Shown here one piece after another: positions 16,150-24,595 of a stretch of DNA of 64,000 nucleotides (position 1 is its first letter; every line of letters starts with the position of its first letter). The notes beneath the pieces are model-generated. The model ran no database searches. It worked only from the letters and a program-made list of their open reading frames with translations, and had not been told where the DNA came from. The translations under genes were made by a program, and so were the position numbers. This DNA is from Methylobacterium sp. Leaf465 (GTDB taxonomy: Bacteria; Pseudomonadota; Alphaproteobacteria; Rhizobiales; Beijerinckiaceae): NCBI RefSeq assembly GCF_001424705.1, contig NZ_LMRA01000004.1, positions 1 through 64,000 of the forward strand. Reading direction: 5' to 3'.

Positions 16150-18603
16150 TCAGAGTCGATCGCGCCGTCCGCGACGACTGCCGGCCACCGCCTTCCGCAG
16201 GACCCGTGAGAGCTGCTCCACCGAATAGGGCTTGTGCAGCAGTTCGAACCCGTGGGCCCCCTCCTCGGCCAGGACATGGCTGTACCCGCTGGCCAGTACC
16301 ACCGGCAGGTCGGGCCGCCGCCGGACGATCTCCTTGGCGAGCTCGATCCCATTCATGCCCGGCATGACGATGTCGGAGAACACCACCTCGAAGCGGAAGG
16401 GAATCTTCTCGAGCTGCCGCAGGGCATCGGCGGCGGAGGTCGCCCAGACCGTGTGATAGCCGAGTTCGGCCAGGGTCTGGGTCGCGAAGCGGCCGACCTC
16501 CGGGTTGTCCTCGACGACGAGGACGCAGGTGCCGTGCCCCTCCGTCAGCGGCTCGGCCTCCTCGAGCGGCCTGGCGGTTTCGGATAGGCCGGACACGCGC
16601 GGCAGATAGAGGGTGAAGGTCGAGCCGCGCCCCGGCTCACTCTCGACGAGAACCTCGCCCCCCGACTGCTTGGCGAAACCGAACACCTGGCTGAGGCCGA
16701 GGCCGGTCCCCTGACCGACGCCCTTGGTGGTGTAGAACGGCTCGAAGATCCGGTGCAGGTCCCCCGCGGCGATGCCGGAGCCGGTATCGGTCAGCGATAC
16801 GGCCACGAAGGCGTCCCCGCGGATGTCGAGGGGCGGGATCCCCGAGACGGCGCCGACGCGGATCGTCAGGCGGCCCTCGCCCTCCATGGCGTCGCGCGCA
16901 TTGACCGCCATGTTCACCAGCGCGGTGTCGAACTGGCTCGGATCGGCATGCACGTAGCAGGGCGTCTCCGGCACCTCGACCACGATGGCGATGCGGGCCC
17001 CCGTCAGGGTGCCGACCATCTCGCTGATCGCGGCGACGCCCGCGCCCACGTTGAAGGTTTCGGGCTTCAAGGCCTGGCGCCGTGCGAAGGCGAGGAGCTG
17101 GCCCGTGAGCTTGGCGGCCCGCGCCACGGTGTCGGAGATCGCATCGACGTAGCGGCGGCGGCGATCCTCGGCGAGGCCCGGCCGCTTCAGGAGGTCGGTG
17201 GAGGACTTGATGACGGTCAGAAGGTTGTTGAAATCGTGGGCGACGCCGCCGGTGAGCTGACCGACGGCCTCCATCTTCTGCGCCTGACGCAGGGCCTCCT
17301 GGGCCTGGGCGAGGGCGGCCTCCCGCGCCTTCTCCTCGGTGATGTCGCGGCCGCTGCAGTAGGAGCGCCCGCCCTCCGGCACCGCCGTCCAGGACAGCCA
17401 GCGATAGCCGCCGTCGCGGGTGCGATAGCGGTTTTCGAAACGGAAGACGGGCGTGCCGCCCGCCAGGGCTCCGACGACCTCGGCGGTGCGCTCCACGTCG
17501 TCCGGATGGATCAGGTCGAGCACGGACCGGCCGGCGATCTCGGATTCGGACCAGCCGAGCACGACCTCCCAGGCCGGGTTCAGGCGCTCGAAGTAGCCGT
17601 CCGGGTGCAGCACGCCGAGCAGGTCCGGGCTGACCAGCCAAGTCAGTCCGCGCTCGTTGGAGCGCAGGATGACCTGGCGCTCCAGATCGGCGTTGAGGAA
17701 GCGCAATTCCGCCTCGTTCCGGCGCAGGGCGATCTCGGCGAGCGCCCGGTCGGTGACGTCGACGCCCTCGACGAAGACGCCGGTAACGGCGCCGTCATCG
17801 TCGAAGATCGGCTGGTAGACGAAGTCGAGATAGAGCTCGACCTCCGCCCCGTCCGCCACGCCCTGCAGGGTGAGCTTCGAGGCCGTCGCCGTGAAGGCAT
17901 CGCCGGAGCGATAGACGGTGTCGAGAAGGTCGAGATAGCCCTGGTCTACGGCGTCCGGAAGAGCCTCGGCGACGGTCCGACCCAGAAGCGGCCGGTCACC
18001 GACGAGGCGCCGGTAGGCCGGGTTGGCGAGTTCGAAGCGGTGTTCGCGCCCGCGCAGGACGGCCATGAAGCTCGGAGCCTGGGCGAACAGCTGCTCGAGG
18101 CGCTCGCGCTCGGCGCTCGCCCGCCGTTCGGCCTGCACCCGGCCCGTCGTCTCGGCGCACGCGCAGAACATGCCGACGACCTGCCCGGCCTCGTCGCGCA
18201 CCGGCGTGTACCCGAAGGAGAAGTAGGTCTCCTCCGGATAACCGTTGCGGTGCATGATGAAGGCGATGCCGTCCATGTGCGTCGCCTCGCCCGCATAGGC
18301 GCGGGCCAGGATCGGCTCCACCTGATCCCAGATGTCGTGCCAGAGGTCGCGGAACGAGCCGCCGAGGGCGGCCGGATGGCGGGCGCCGCACATAGCGGCG
18401 TAGCCGTCGTTGTAGAGGGTGATGTAGTCCGGCCCCCAGACGATCAGCATCGGCTGCTGCGAGCCGAGCATCACGCCGACGAGCGTCTTCAGGGCCTGGG
18501 GCCAGCCGCCCGGCATGCCGAGCGAGGTCGCCGACCAGTCATGGCTGCGCAGGAGCGCGCCGGTCTCGCCACCCTCGACGAGAAAGGCTTCGCGAAACGG
18601 CAT
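16150..18603 (-). CDS. PAS-domain hybrid sensor histidine kinase/response regulator (paralog)
   Basis: This 817-residue soluble hybrid kinase closely matches the gene at 1383-4349 along its length but has one fewer PAS repeat. It has an N-terminal PAS-like domain (from LRSHDWSATSLG), two more PAS domains (the second with a GRDITEEKAREAAL linker), HisKA with GGVAHDFNN, and HATPase_c with GTGLGLSQVFG. The receiver has a VVFSDIVMPGMNG phospho-Asp and ends SYSHVLAEEGAHGFELLHKPYS-like. The start at ATG 18603 (MPFREAF) is preferred for its GAGG; ATG 18663 would add 20 residues. It is convergent with the NepR-like ORF, so a stress-signalling role is possible but unproven. Confidence 0.88.
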   Translation of the reverse strand: MPFREAFLVEGGETGALLRSHDWSATSLGMPGGWPQALKTLVGVMLGSQQPMLIVWGPDYITLYNDGYAAMCGARHPAALGGSFRDLWHDIWDQVEPILARAYAGEATHMDGIAFIMHRNGYPEETYFSFGYTPVRDEAGQVVGMFCACAETTGRVQAERRASAERERLEQLFAQAPSFMAVLRGREHRFELANPAYRRLVGDRPLLGRTVAEALPDAVDQGYLDLLDTVYRSGDAFTATASKLTLQGVADGAEVELYLDFVYQPIFDDDGAVTGVFVEGVDVTDRALAEIALRRNEAELRFLNADLERQVILRSNERGLTWLVSPDLLGVLHPDGYFERLNPAWEVVLGWSESEIAGRSVLDLIHPDDVERTAEVVGALAGGTPVFRFENRYRTRDGGYRWLSWTAVPEGGRSYCSGRDITEEKAREAALAQAQEALRQAQKMEAVGQLTGGVAHDFNNLLTVIKSSTDLLKRPGLAEDRRRRYVDAISDTVARAAKLTGQLLAFARRQALKPETFNVGAGVAAISEMVGTLTGARIAIVVEVPETPCYVHADPSQFDTALVNMAVNARDAMEGEGRLTIRVGAVSGIPPLDIRGDAFVAVSLTDTGSGIAAGDLHRIFEPFYTTKGVGQGTGLGLSQVFGFAKQSGGEVLVESEPGRGSTFTLYLPRVSGLSETARPLEEAEPLTEGHGTCVLVVEDNPEVGRFATQTLAELGYHTVWATSAADALRQLEKIPFRFEVVFSDIVMPGMNGIELAKEIVRRRPDLPVVLASGYSHVLAEEGAHGFELLHKPYSVEQLSRVLRKAVAGSRRGRRDRL

Positions 18604-18695
18604 CCTCGGGTCCTCTGCCCGCCTGGCGTCGAGCCCGGGCGAGCCATTCACGGTCCGCGCCACACGCGCGCCCCCTCAGTCGGCCGGTCGCCCAG

Positions 18696-18714
18696 CCCCT
18701 CGGTTCCCGAGGGG
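18696..18714 (-). terminator. Hairpin downstream of bamE
   Basis: Arms CCCCTCGG and CCGAGGGG (8 bp, 3-nt loop) lie 14 bp beyond the bamE stop in the direction of transcription. No U-tract follows. It may end bamE transcription before the kinase gene. Confidence 0.4.
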
Positions 18715-18727
18715 TGGACCGCGATGC

Positions 18728-19225
18728 CTACAGACCGCGATTGGCGCCGGGCACGACGCTGGTGCCGGACCCGCTGCCGAACGGCTCATACTTGGTCAGG
18801 CCGCGGAAGAGCTGGCTGAGGAAGGCGCGATCGGCGCCGCTGGTCGGCGTGGTCCGCTCGATGAAGTCGAACACCTTACCGTCCTGCAGGCCGTAGAGCG
18901 CCACGCGCTCGACCTTGAAGGCGCCGTTGAAATAGACGGCGGTGACCTTTTGGTCCTCGACCCGTTCGCCGAGGAACAGGACGGTGCGGCGCGTGTTCTG
19001 GCTGATGTAGTACCACGACTTGTTGCCGACGGTAGAGACGGTGGACGGCGTGCCGAGGATCTGCAGCACCTGCTCGGCGCTCATCCCGGGCTTCACGGTG
19101 GCGAGGGCGGCCTGGTCGATCTGGTAGCCGTGGCGGATGTCCTCGCCGATGCAGCCGGACACACCGGCACCGATCACGCCGAGGACGGCGAGGCGAGCGA
19201 GCGACGAGACGAGACGGCGCGACAT
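18728..19225 (-). CDS. bamE: BamE/SmpA outer-membrane assembly lipoprotein
   Basis: This 165-residue lipoprotein precursor has a signal peptide with a lipobox ending GAGVSGC (lipid-bearing Cys near 25). A SmpA/OmlA domain follows: HGYQIDQAALATVKPGMSAEQVLQILGTPSTVS, then WYYISQNTRRTVLFLGERV and VTAVYFNGAFKVERV. BamE stabilises the BAM complex that inserts beta-barrel proteins. The start at ATG 19225 gives the normal signal peptide; the open frame runs further upstream without support. It is divergent from the bc1 chaperone gene, a synteny widely kept in alphaproteobacteria. Confidence 0.92.
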   Translation of the reverse strand: MSRRLVSSLARLAVLGVIGAGVSGCIGEDIRHGYQIDQAALATVKPGMSAEQVLQILGTPSTVSTVGNKSWYYISQNTRRTVLFLGERVEDQKVTAVYFNGAFKVERVALYGLQDGKVFDFIERTTPTSGADRAFLSQLFRGLTKYEPFGSGSGTSVVPGANRGL

Positions 19226-19454
19226 CGGCCACCCTTGCTGACAGTGAGAAACTGGACGCGACTTCCGGGAAGGCGTCTTCCGTGACGGTGTCTTGCGGCC
19301 CCGATCCCGACCCGACACCGAGGCAAGAAGTATCCCGATGGAGGTTGCACCTTGACCGTTCGCTGCCGTAACGCGGGGTTATGGTTTTGACAAGGCAAGC
19401 CCGGCCACACCCGCCGGCCGTCCGCGCCGGCTTCGCGCCCGGCGAGCCCGGGAG

Positions 19455-20063
19455 ATGCGCATGATGACGCGGCTCCTGGACCGGCTCCGCGCCTGGGGCC
19501 GGTCGAGCCCGCGCGAGCGGGTGATCGAGACGCTGCACGGGCGCATCAACGAGGCGGCCCGCCAACCGGACCTCTACCTCCACCTCGGCGTACCCGACAC
19601 GCTGGAGGGACGGTTCGAGTGCCTGATCCTGCACGTCATCCTGGTTCTGCGCCGCCTGAACCGCCTGCCGGAACCGGCGGCCGACGTGGCCCAGGACCTC
19701 GTGAACGCGGTGTTCCTGCAGCTCGACTCGTCCCTTCGGGAATCCGGCATCGGCGATTTCGGGGTCCCGAAGCGCATGAAGAAGCTCGGATCCGCCTTTT
19801 ACGGCCGGGCCGAGGGCTACGATGCCGCCCTCGATGCCGGGAATACGGCGGCGCTGACGGCCGCGCTCGCGCGCAACGTCCTCGGGGTCGGCGCGCCGGC
19901 GGCGGCGGCCGGCCTCGCCCGCTACGTCCTCGCCAGCGATGTCGCCCTGGCCCGGACCGACCTCGACGGGCTGATCGCCACCGGCCCGGCATTCCCGCCG
20001 CCGCAATCCTTCGCCGCTCCCCCGGCCGGACCGGACGGCACCACGACACGGATCGTCCCATGA
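19455..20063 (+). CDS. Ubiquinol-cytochrome c chaperone (CBP3/UQCC1-like)
   Basis: This 202-residue protein has a UQCC/CBP3 core: LYLHLGVPDTLEGRFECLILHVILVLRRLN, then QDLVNAVFLQLDSSLRESGIGDFGVPKRMKKLGSAFYGRAEGY as the conserved helical block. Mitochondrial CBP3 assists cytochrome b assembly into the bc1 complex; the bacterial homologue is presumed to do likewise. The last four bases (ATGA) overlap the next gene, indicating translational coupling. The C-terminal ~30 residues are Pro/Ala-rich and probably disordered. Confidence 0.88.
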   Translation: MRMMTRLLDRLRAWGRSSPRERVIETLHGRINEAARQPDLYLHLGVPDTLEGRFECLILHVILVLRRLNRLPEPAADVAQDLVNAVFLQLDSSLRESGIGDFGVPKRMKKLGSAFYGRAEGYDAALDAGNTAALTAALARNVLGVGAPAAAAGLARYVLASDVALARTDLDGLIATGPAFPPPQSFAAPPAGPDGTTTRIVP

Positions 20064-20584
20064 CCCGCCACGATACGCCCCGTCACGGAGAGACCGGACC
20101 GCTCGCGCGGATCGTCAGCGTCGACCGCCTGCGCCGCAGCGATGGGCGGCTCGTCGTCACCGCGAGCCCGGAGGAGTGTGCCGCCCTGGCCGCCGACTTC
20201 GAGATCCCGGCCATCCGGGACCTCGTGGGCACCTTCGAGACGAGCGGCCCACCCTCGGCCTTCCGGGTGCGCGGAACGGTGACGGCGCAGGTGACGCAGG
20301 TCTGCACGGTGTCCCTGGAGCCCTTCGAGGGGCCGGTCTCGGAGCCGGTGGACCTGCTGTTCACCGACACCGACCGGCTCGCGGGGACCGACGCGGAGGA
20401 TGCCGACGTCCCCGACCCGATCGTGGGAGGCAAGATCGATTTCGGCGCGATCACGGGCGAGTTCCTGGCGCTCGGGCTCGACCCCTATCCGCGCAAGCCC
20501 GGCGTCGCGTTCGAGCCCCATATCGAGGATCTGGACGAGCCGCCGCTGGCGGCCCTGCGCGGGCTCAAGCCCGCCAACGATTGA
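20060..20584 (+). CDS. DUF177/YceD-family protein
   Basis: This 174-residue protein of the YceD family has the diagnostic [28 protein letters not shown] block (about residues 75-102) and an acidic segment [38 protein letters not shown]. YceD relatives act in 23S rRNA or ribosomal L32 related functions and often sit next to rpmF and plsX. Here plsX follows but rpmF does not, as is usual in alphaproteobacteria. The start ATG overlaps the chaperone stop. Confidence 0.9.
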   Translation: MTRHDTPRHGETGPLARIVSVDRLRRSDGRLVVTASPEECAALAADFEIPAIRDLVGTFETSGPPSAFRVRGTVTAQVTQVCTVSLEPFEGPVSEPVDLLFTDTDRLAGTDAEDADVPDPIVGGKIDFGAITGEFLALGLDPYPRKPGVAFEPHIEDLDEPPLAALRGLKPAND

Positions 20585-20771
20585 GATCCGCGACCGGCAC
20601 ATCGGACCGGCTTTGGGCGAAACGCTCAGATTTCGTTTGCCCACCGGGCCTCAATCGCTATTTTCCGCCCCGCCGGGCAGGGGGCCGGTCGTCCGCCGCC
20701 ACCCCGCCCACCGTGATGCCTCCCGCCGGGAGGCCGTTCCTTCCGCGATCAGAGGCCACCGGCCACCCACC

Positions 20772-21806
20772 ATGTCCCAGAGAGTGTGCATCTCGCTCGA
20801 CGCCATGGGCGGCGACCACGGCCCCACGACCGTGGTGCCCGGCGCCGCCATCGCCCGCGAGCGCCATCCCGAGATGACGTTCCTGATGTTCGGGGATGAG
20901 GCAATCCTCACGCCACTGGTGGCCGCCGAGCCGCGCCTGAAGGGCGCTGTCGAGATCCGCCACACGACGATGGCGATCTCCATGGACGAGAAGCCGAGCC
21001 AGGCCGTTCGCTCGGGGCGCGGCAAGTCCTCGATGTGGCGCGCGATCCAGGCGGTGAAGGACGGCGAGGCCGATGCCGCCGTCTCGGCCGGCAATACCGG
21101 CGCCCTGATGGCGATGTCGAAGATCTGCCTGAAGACCCTGGCGGGCATCGAGCGCCCGGCCATCGCCTGCCTCTGGCCGACGGTGCGCGGCGAGAGCGTG
21201 GTCCTCGATGTCGGCGCCACCATCGGCACCGACGCCGAGCACCTCGTCGAGATGGCGGTGATGGGTTCGGCCATGGCCCGGATCGTGTTCGACCTTGACC
21301 GGCCGACCGTCGGCCTCCTCAACGTCGGCACCGAGGAGATGAAGGGCAACGAGGCCGTCAAGGAAGCGGCACGCTACCTGCGCGAGACCGACCTGCCGAA
21401 CCTCGCCTATCACGGCTTCGTGGAGGGCAACGACCTCGGCAAGGGCACGGTGGACGTCGTCGTCACCGAGGGCTTCACCGGCAACATCGCCCTGAAGACC
21501 GCCGAGGGGACGGCCAAGCAGATCGGCAGCTACCTGCGCGCCGCCATGAGCCGGACCCTCTCGGCCAAGATCGGCTACTTCTTCGCCCGCCAGGCCTTCA
21601 AGGCCCTGCGGGACAAGATGAACCCGAGCCGGGCCAATGGCGGCGTGTTCCTCGGTCTCGAGGGCATCGTCATCAAGAGTCACGGCTCCGAGGACGCGCA
21701 CGGCTTCGCGGCGGCGGTCGACCTCGCCCACGACATGGCCCGGCACGACCTCATGCGCACCATCCGCGACATGCTCGACCTGACGCCGGCCGCGGTCGCG
21801 TCATGA
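20772..21806 (+). CDS. plsX: Phosphate acyltransferase PlsX
   Basis: This 344-residue soluble enzyme converts acyl-ACP plus phosphate to acyl-phosphate, the acyl donor for PlsY in phospholipid synthesis. Family signatures are [18 protein letters not shown] at the N terminus, [63 protein letters not shown] and [16 protein letters not shown]. Its length is standard. fabH begins 28 bp after the stop, so the pair is probably one transcript linking fatty-acid initiation to phospholipid synthesis. Confidence 0.97.
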   Translation: MSQRVCISLDAMGGDHGPTTVVPGAAIARERHPEMTFLMFGDEAILTPLVAAEPRLKGAVEIRHTTMAISMDEKPSQAVRSGRGKSSMWRAIQAVKDGEADAAVSAGNTGALMAMSKICLKTLAGIERPAIACLWPTVRGESVVLDVGATIGTDAEHLVEMAVMGSAMARIVFDLDRPTVGLLNVGTEEMKGNEAVKEAARYLRETDLPNLAYHGFVEGNDLGKGTVDVVVTEGFTGNIALKTAEGTAKQIGSYLRAAMSRTLSAKIGYFFARQAFKALRDKMNPSRANGGVFLGLEGIVIKSHGSEDAHGFAAAVDLAHDMARHDLMRTIRDMLDLTPAAVAS

Positions 21807-21834
21807 GCCGACCCGCGCACAGAAGGACGGCCCC

Positions 21835-22842
21835 ATGACGGTCACGACCGGGACGGCCCATTCCGGAAAGGTCCTGCGCTCCGTCGTGGTCGGCTGCGGC
21901 TCCGCCCTGCCGGCCCGATGCGTCACCAACGACGAGCTCAGCCGCACCGTCGACACCTCCGACGACTGGATCGTGCAGCGCACCGGCATCCGCCAGCGCT
22001 ACCTCGCGGATGCCACCGAGACGACCTCGGTCCTCGGCGCGCGCGCCGCCCGGGCGGCCCTCGACGAGGCGGGCCTCAGCGCCGACGACATCGACCTCAT
22101 CATCTGCGCCACTTCGACGCCCGACCACACCTTCCCGTCGACCGCCACCGAGATCCAGGCAGCGCTGGGCCTGCGCGGCGGTTTCGCCTTCGACGTTCAG
22201 GCCGTCTGCGCCGGATTCGTCTACGCCGTGACCACCGCGGACAAGTTCCTGAGCACGGGGAGCGCCAAGCGTGCCCTGGTCATCGGGGCCGAGACCTTCT
22301 CGCGGATCCTCGACTGGGAGGACCGCACGACCTGCGTGCTCTTCGGCGACGGCGCCGGGGCGGTCCTGCTGGAGGCCCGGGAAGGGGAGGGCACCAGCGC
22401 CGATCGCGGCGTGCTCACCGCGAGCCTGCGCTCGGACGGACGGCACCGCGAAAAACTCTACGTCGATGGCGGCCCGGGCTCCACCGGAACCACCGGCCAT
22501 CTGCGGATGACGGGCAAGGACGTCTTCCGCTTCGCCGTCGGCTCCGTGACCGACGTCGTCGACGACGCCTTCCGGGCGTCCGGGACCACGGCTGAGGATC
22601 TGGCCTGGTTCGTGCCGCACCAGGCCAACCGGCGGATCATCGAGGCGTCGGCCGACAAGCTCGGCATCTCCCGCGAGAAGGTGGTCCTCACCGTCGACCG
22701 GCACGGCAACACCTCGGCGGCCTCGATCCCCCTGGCCCTCGACGTCGCCCGCAAGGACGGCCGGATCCAGCCCGGCGACCTCGTGATGATCGAGGCGATC
22801 GGCGGCGGATTCACCTGGGGCGCGGCCCTCATCCGCTGGTAG
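21835..22842 (+). CDS. fabH: Beta-ketoacyl-ACP synthase III
   Basis: FabH condenses acetyl-CoA with malonyl-ACP to start type II fatty-acid synthesis. The 335-residue thiolase-fold protein shows the catalytic triad Cys125 (VQAVCAGF), His262 ([11 protein letters not shown]) and Asn292 (RHGNTSAAS). [14 protein letters not shown] is near the N terminus and the [13 protein letters not shown] end motif is present. It has a ~12-residue N-terminal extension before the usual start region. It lies downstream of plsX and upstream of ihfA. Confidence 0.97.
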   Translation: MTVTTGTAHSGKVLRSVVVGCGSALPARCVTNDELSRTVDTSDDWIVQRTGIRQRYLADATETTSVLGARAARAALDEAGLSADDIDLIICATSTPDHTFPSTATEIQAALGLRGGFAFDVQAVCAGFVYAVTTADKFLSTGSAKRALVIGAETFSRILDWEDRTTCVLFGDGAGAVLLEAREGEGTSADRGVLTASLRSDGRHREKLYVDGGPGSTGTTGHLRMTGKDVFRFAVGSVTDVVDDAFRASGTTAEDLAWFVPHQANRRIIEASADKLGISREKVVLTVDRHGNTSAASIPLALDVARKDGRIQPGDLVMIEAIGGGFTWGAALIRW

Positions 22843-22878
22843 GCGCGACCGGTTTCCGAAACGGGGCCTCACGCACTG

Positions 22879-22907
22879 TTGACCCCGGCCTGAACGCCGA
22901 TTAGCGT
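22879..22907 (+). promoter_or_regulatory. Candidate sigma-70-type promoter for ihfA
   Basis: TTGACC at 22879 and TAGCGT at 22902 are separated by 17 bp, 52 bp upstream of the ihfA ATG, in the AT-richer fabH-ihfA gap. The -35 is a good match and the -10 is weak. Confidence 0.35.
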
Positions 22908-22958
22908 GCGCAATCATAGAGATACTAAGAAAACTCGAATCGCCTTGGGGAATATCGC

Positions 22959-23279
22959 ATGACGGGAAAGACGGTCACACGCGCCGATTTGAGCGAGGCC
23001 GTCTACCAGCAGGTCGGCCTCTCGCGGACCGAGTCCTCCGCCCTGGTCGAAACGGTGCTGTCCGAGATCTGCGCCTGCCTCGCCAGCGGCGAGACGGTGA
23101 AGCTGTCCTCGTTCGGGTCCTTCGTGGTGCGCAGCAAGGGCCGTCGGGTCGGGCGCAACCCGAAGACCGGCGTCGAGGTGGCGATCGAGCCCCGCCAGGT
23201 CATGGTGTTCAAGCCCTCGAACGTGCTGAAGGCCCGGATCAACGGCCTGAACGGCGCGGCCGAGCACGACGACGCGTAG
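22959..23279 (+). CDS. ihfA: Integration host factor alpha subunit
   Basis: This 106-residue HU/IHF-fold protein forms a heterodimer with IhfB and bends DNA sharply at specific sites. It begins [30 protein letters not shown]. The beta-ribbon arm carries the DNA-intercalating GRNPKTG (Pro68), and the end reads [20 protein letters not shown] Shine-Dalgarno precedes the ATG. The C-terminal GAAEHDDA tail is short and acidic. The next gene starts 7 bp later. Confidence 0.95.
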   Translation: MTGKTVTRADLSEAVYQQVGLSRTESSALVETVLSEICACLASGETVKLSSFGSFVVRSKGRRVGRNPKTGVEVAIEPRQVMVFKPSNVLKARINGLNGAAEHDDA

Positions 23280-23286
23280 GCCCGCC

Positions 23287-23817
23287 ATGTCCCTCGCCGC
23301 GCGGATCGAAGACGCAAAATCCGATTCTCGCGACGGGGAGGCGGCCGTGCGTGAGGGTCCCGAGAAGAGCGCGGGCGCCTTCCGCACCATCAAGGAAGCC
23401 GCGGACGAACTCGACGTGCCCCAGCACGTCCTGCGTTTCTGGGAAACGCGCTTCACGCAGATCCGCCCGGTCAAGCGGGCCGGCGGCCGGCGCTACTACC
23501 GGCCCGACGATCTCGACCTCCTGAAAGGCATCAAGCACCTGCTGCACGGGCAGGGCTACACCATCAAGGGCGCCCAGCGGGTCCTGCGGGAACGTGGCCT
23601 GCGCTTCGTCCAGTCGGTGGGCCGGGGCGAGGCCGTGGCGGCCGCCCCCTCGCTCCAGGATGCCGAGCACGAGGCGCCCGCGGCCGACCTCGCCCCCGGG
23701 GACGGCCTCACCGCCGCGCAGCGGGCTGTCCTGGCGGACGCCCTCGCGGACCTCCGGGCATGCCGTGCCGCCCTGGCGGACCTGCGCCTGCCTCCCGAAC
23801 CCATCGGCGACGCCTGA
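23287..23817 (+). CDS. MerR-family transcriptional regulator (ihfA-linked)
   Basis: This 176-residue protein has an N-terminal disordered leader (about 35 residues), then a MerR winged-helix DNA-binding domain: [70 protein letters not shown]. No metal-binding Cys cluster is present, so it is not a CueR/MerR metal sensor. The C-terminal part is Ala-rich with a helix that may dimerise. The gene follows ihfA by 7 bp, an arrangement conserved across alphaproteobacteria. The ligand and targets are unknown. Confidence 0.88.
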   Translation: MSLAARIEDAKSDSRDGEAAVREGPEKSAGAFRTIKEAADELDVPQHVLRFWETRFTQIRPVKRAGGRRYYRPDDLDLLKGIKHLLHGQGYTIKGAQRVLRERGLRFVQSVGRGEAVAAAPSLQDAEHEAPAADLAPGDGLTAAQRAVLADALADLRACRAALADLRLPPEPIGDA

Positions 23818-23950
23818 GGGCGGAGCGGTGATCGCGGGGAGGGCGAACGCCCACTCGACGGCCGCGCCTGCGATCCCCACATCCGCTGCAGCCGGGCCGA
23901 ATCCACCGCGTCCCGCGCGGATCGCCCGGCGTGATCGGAGTTCGTCCCGC

Positions 23951-24397
23951 ATGCTGCTCGCCCGTTCCCTCACCTTCCTGGCCGCCGGCACCCTCCTGGC
24001 GGGGCCGGCCCTGGCGCAGACCACGGTCACCCGCAGCGAGACTGCCGCCAGCGGCAAGAGCGTGCGCCTCGCCATCGTGCCGAACCTGAAGAAGGATTGC
24101 TCCACCGGCCCGATGCCCGAGATCCGCGTCAGCGGCGCGCCGAAGAACGGCTCGCTGATCACCAAGGTCGGCAAGATCAAGACCCCGGCGAAGTACCGCT
24201 GCCCCAGCAAGGAGGCCGCCGTGCAGGCGGTGTTCTACCAGAGCAAGGACGGATTCACCGGCAGCGACGAAGTGACGGTGGACGTCAAGGATTCCGACGG
24301 GAACGTCCAGACCCAGAACATCAAAATCACGGTCGGCGCCGCCAAACCCGACGCGACCAAGCCGGACGCGGCGAAGAAGGATTCCACGGACCTGTGA
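23951..24397 (+). CDS. Secreted protein with a bacterial Ig/cadherin-like fold, unknown role
   Basis: This 148-residue precursor has a signal peptide (MLLARSLTFLAAGTLLAGPALAQ, cleavage after ALA near 22). The mature part is beta-rich (VRLAIVPNLKKDC, PEIRVSGAPKNGSLITKVGK, a YRCPSK Cys, then VFYQSKDGFTGSDEVTVDVKDSDGNVQTQNIKITV). This alternating strand pattern, ending in an 'ydgFtGsDevtv' motif, is typical of Ig-like or cadherin-like surface repeats. Two Cys could form a disulphide. The tail is a Lys/Asp/Pro repeat (KPDATKPDAAKKD). No specific function can be assigned. Confidence 0.75.
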   Translation: MLLARSLTFLAAGTLLAGPALAQTTVTRSETAASGKSVRLAIVPNLKKDCSTGPMPEIRVSGAPKNGSLITKVGKIKTPAKYRCPSKEAAVQAVFYQSKDGFTGSDEVTVDVKDSDGNVQTQNIKITVGAAKPDATKPDAAKKDSTDL

Positions 24398-24409
24398 GCC
24401 TCCCCCGGG

Positions 24410-24434
24410 GCCGCGGTGGTCTGCCATCCGCGGC
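24410..24434 (+). terminator. Hairpin after the secreted Ig-like protein gene
   Basis: GCCGCGGTGG pairs with CCA-T-CCGCGGC, a 10-bp stem with one bulged base and a 4-nt loop, 13 bp past the stop codon. No U-tract is present. Confidence 0.4.
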
Positions 24435-24595
24435 TCCGACACCGAACCCGAATGGCAGGGCCGCCTGGTGCACTGTGGCACGCATCCCACGCCCAAGTTC
24501 CGTCGTGAATGCGCTGCGACAAAACTGGGCCTGTCAGTTGCATCCAAGGCGAGACAGGATGAAGCTGTCGCTGTCGTGAGGGGATCGGAAAGCCT

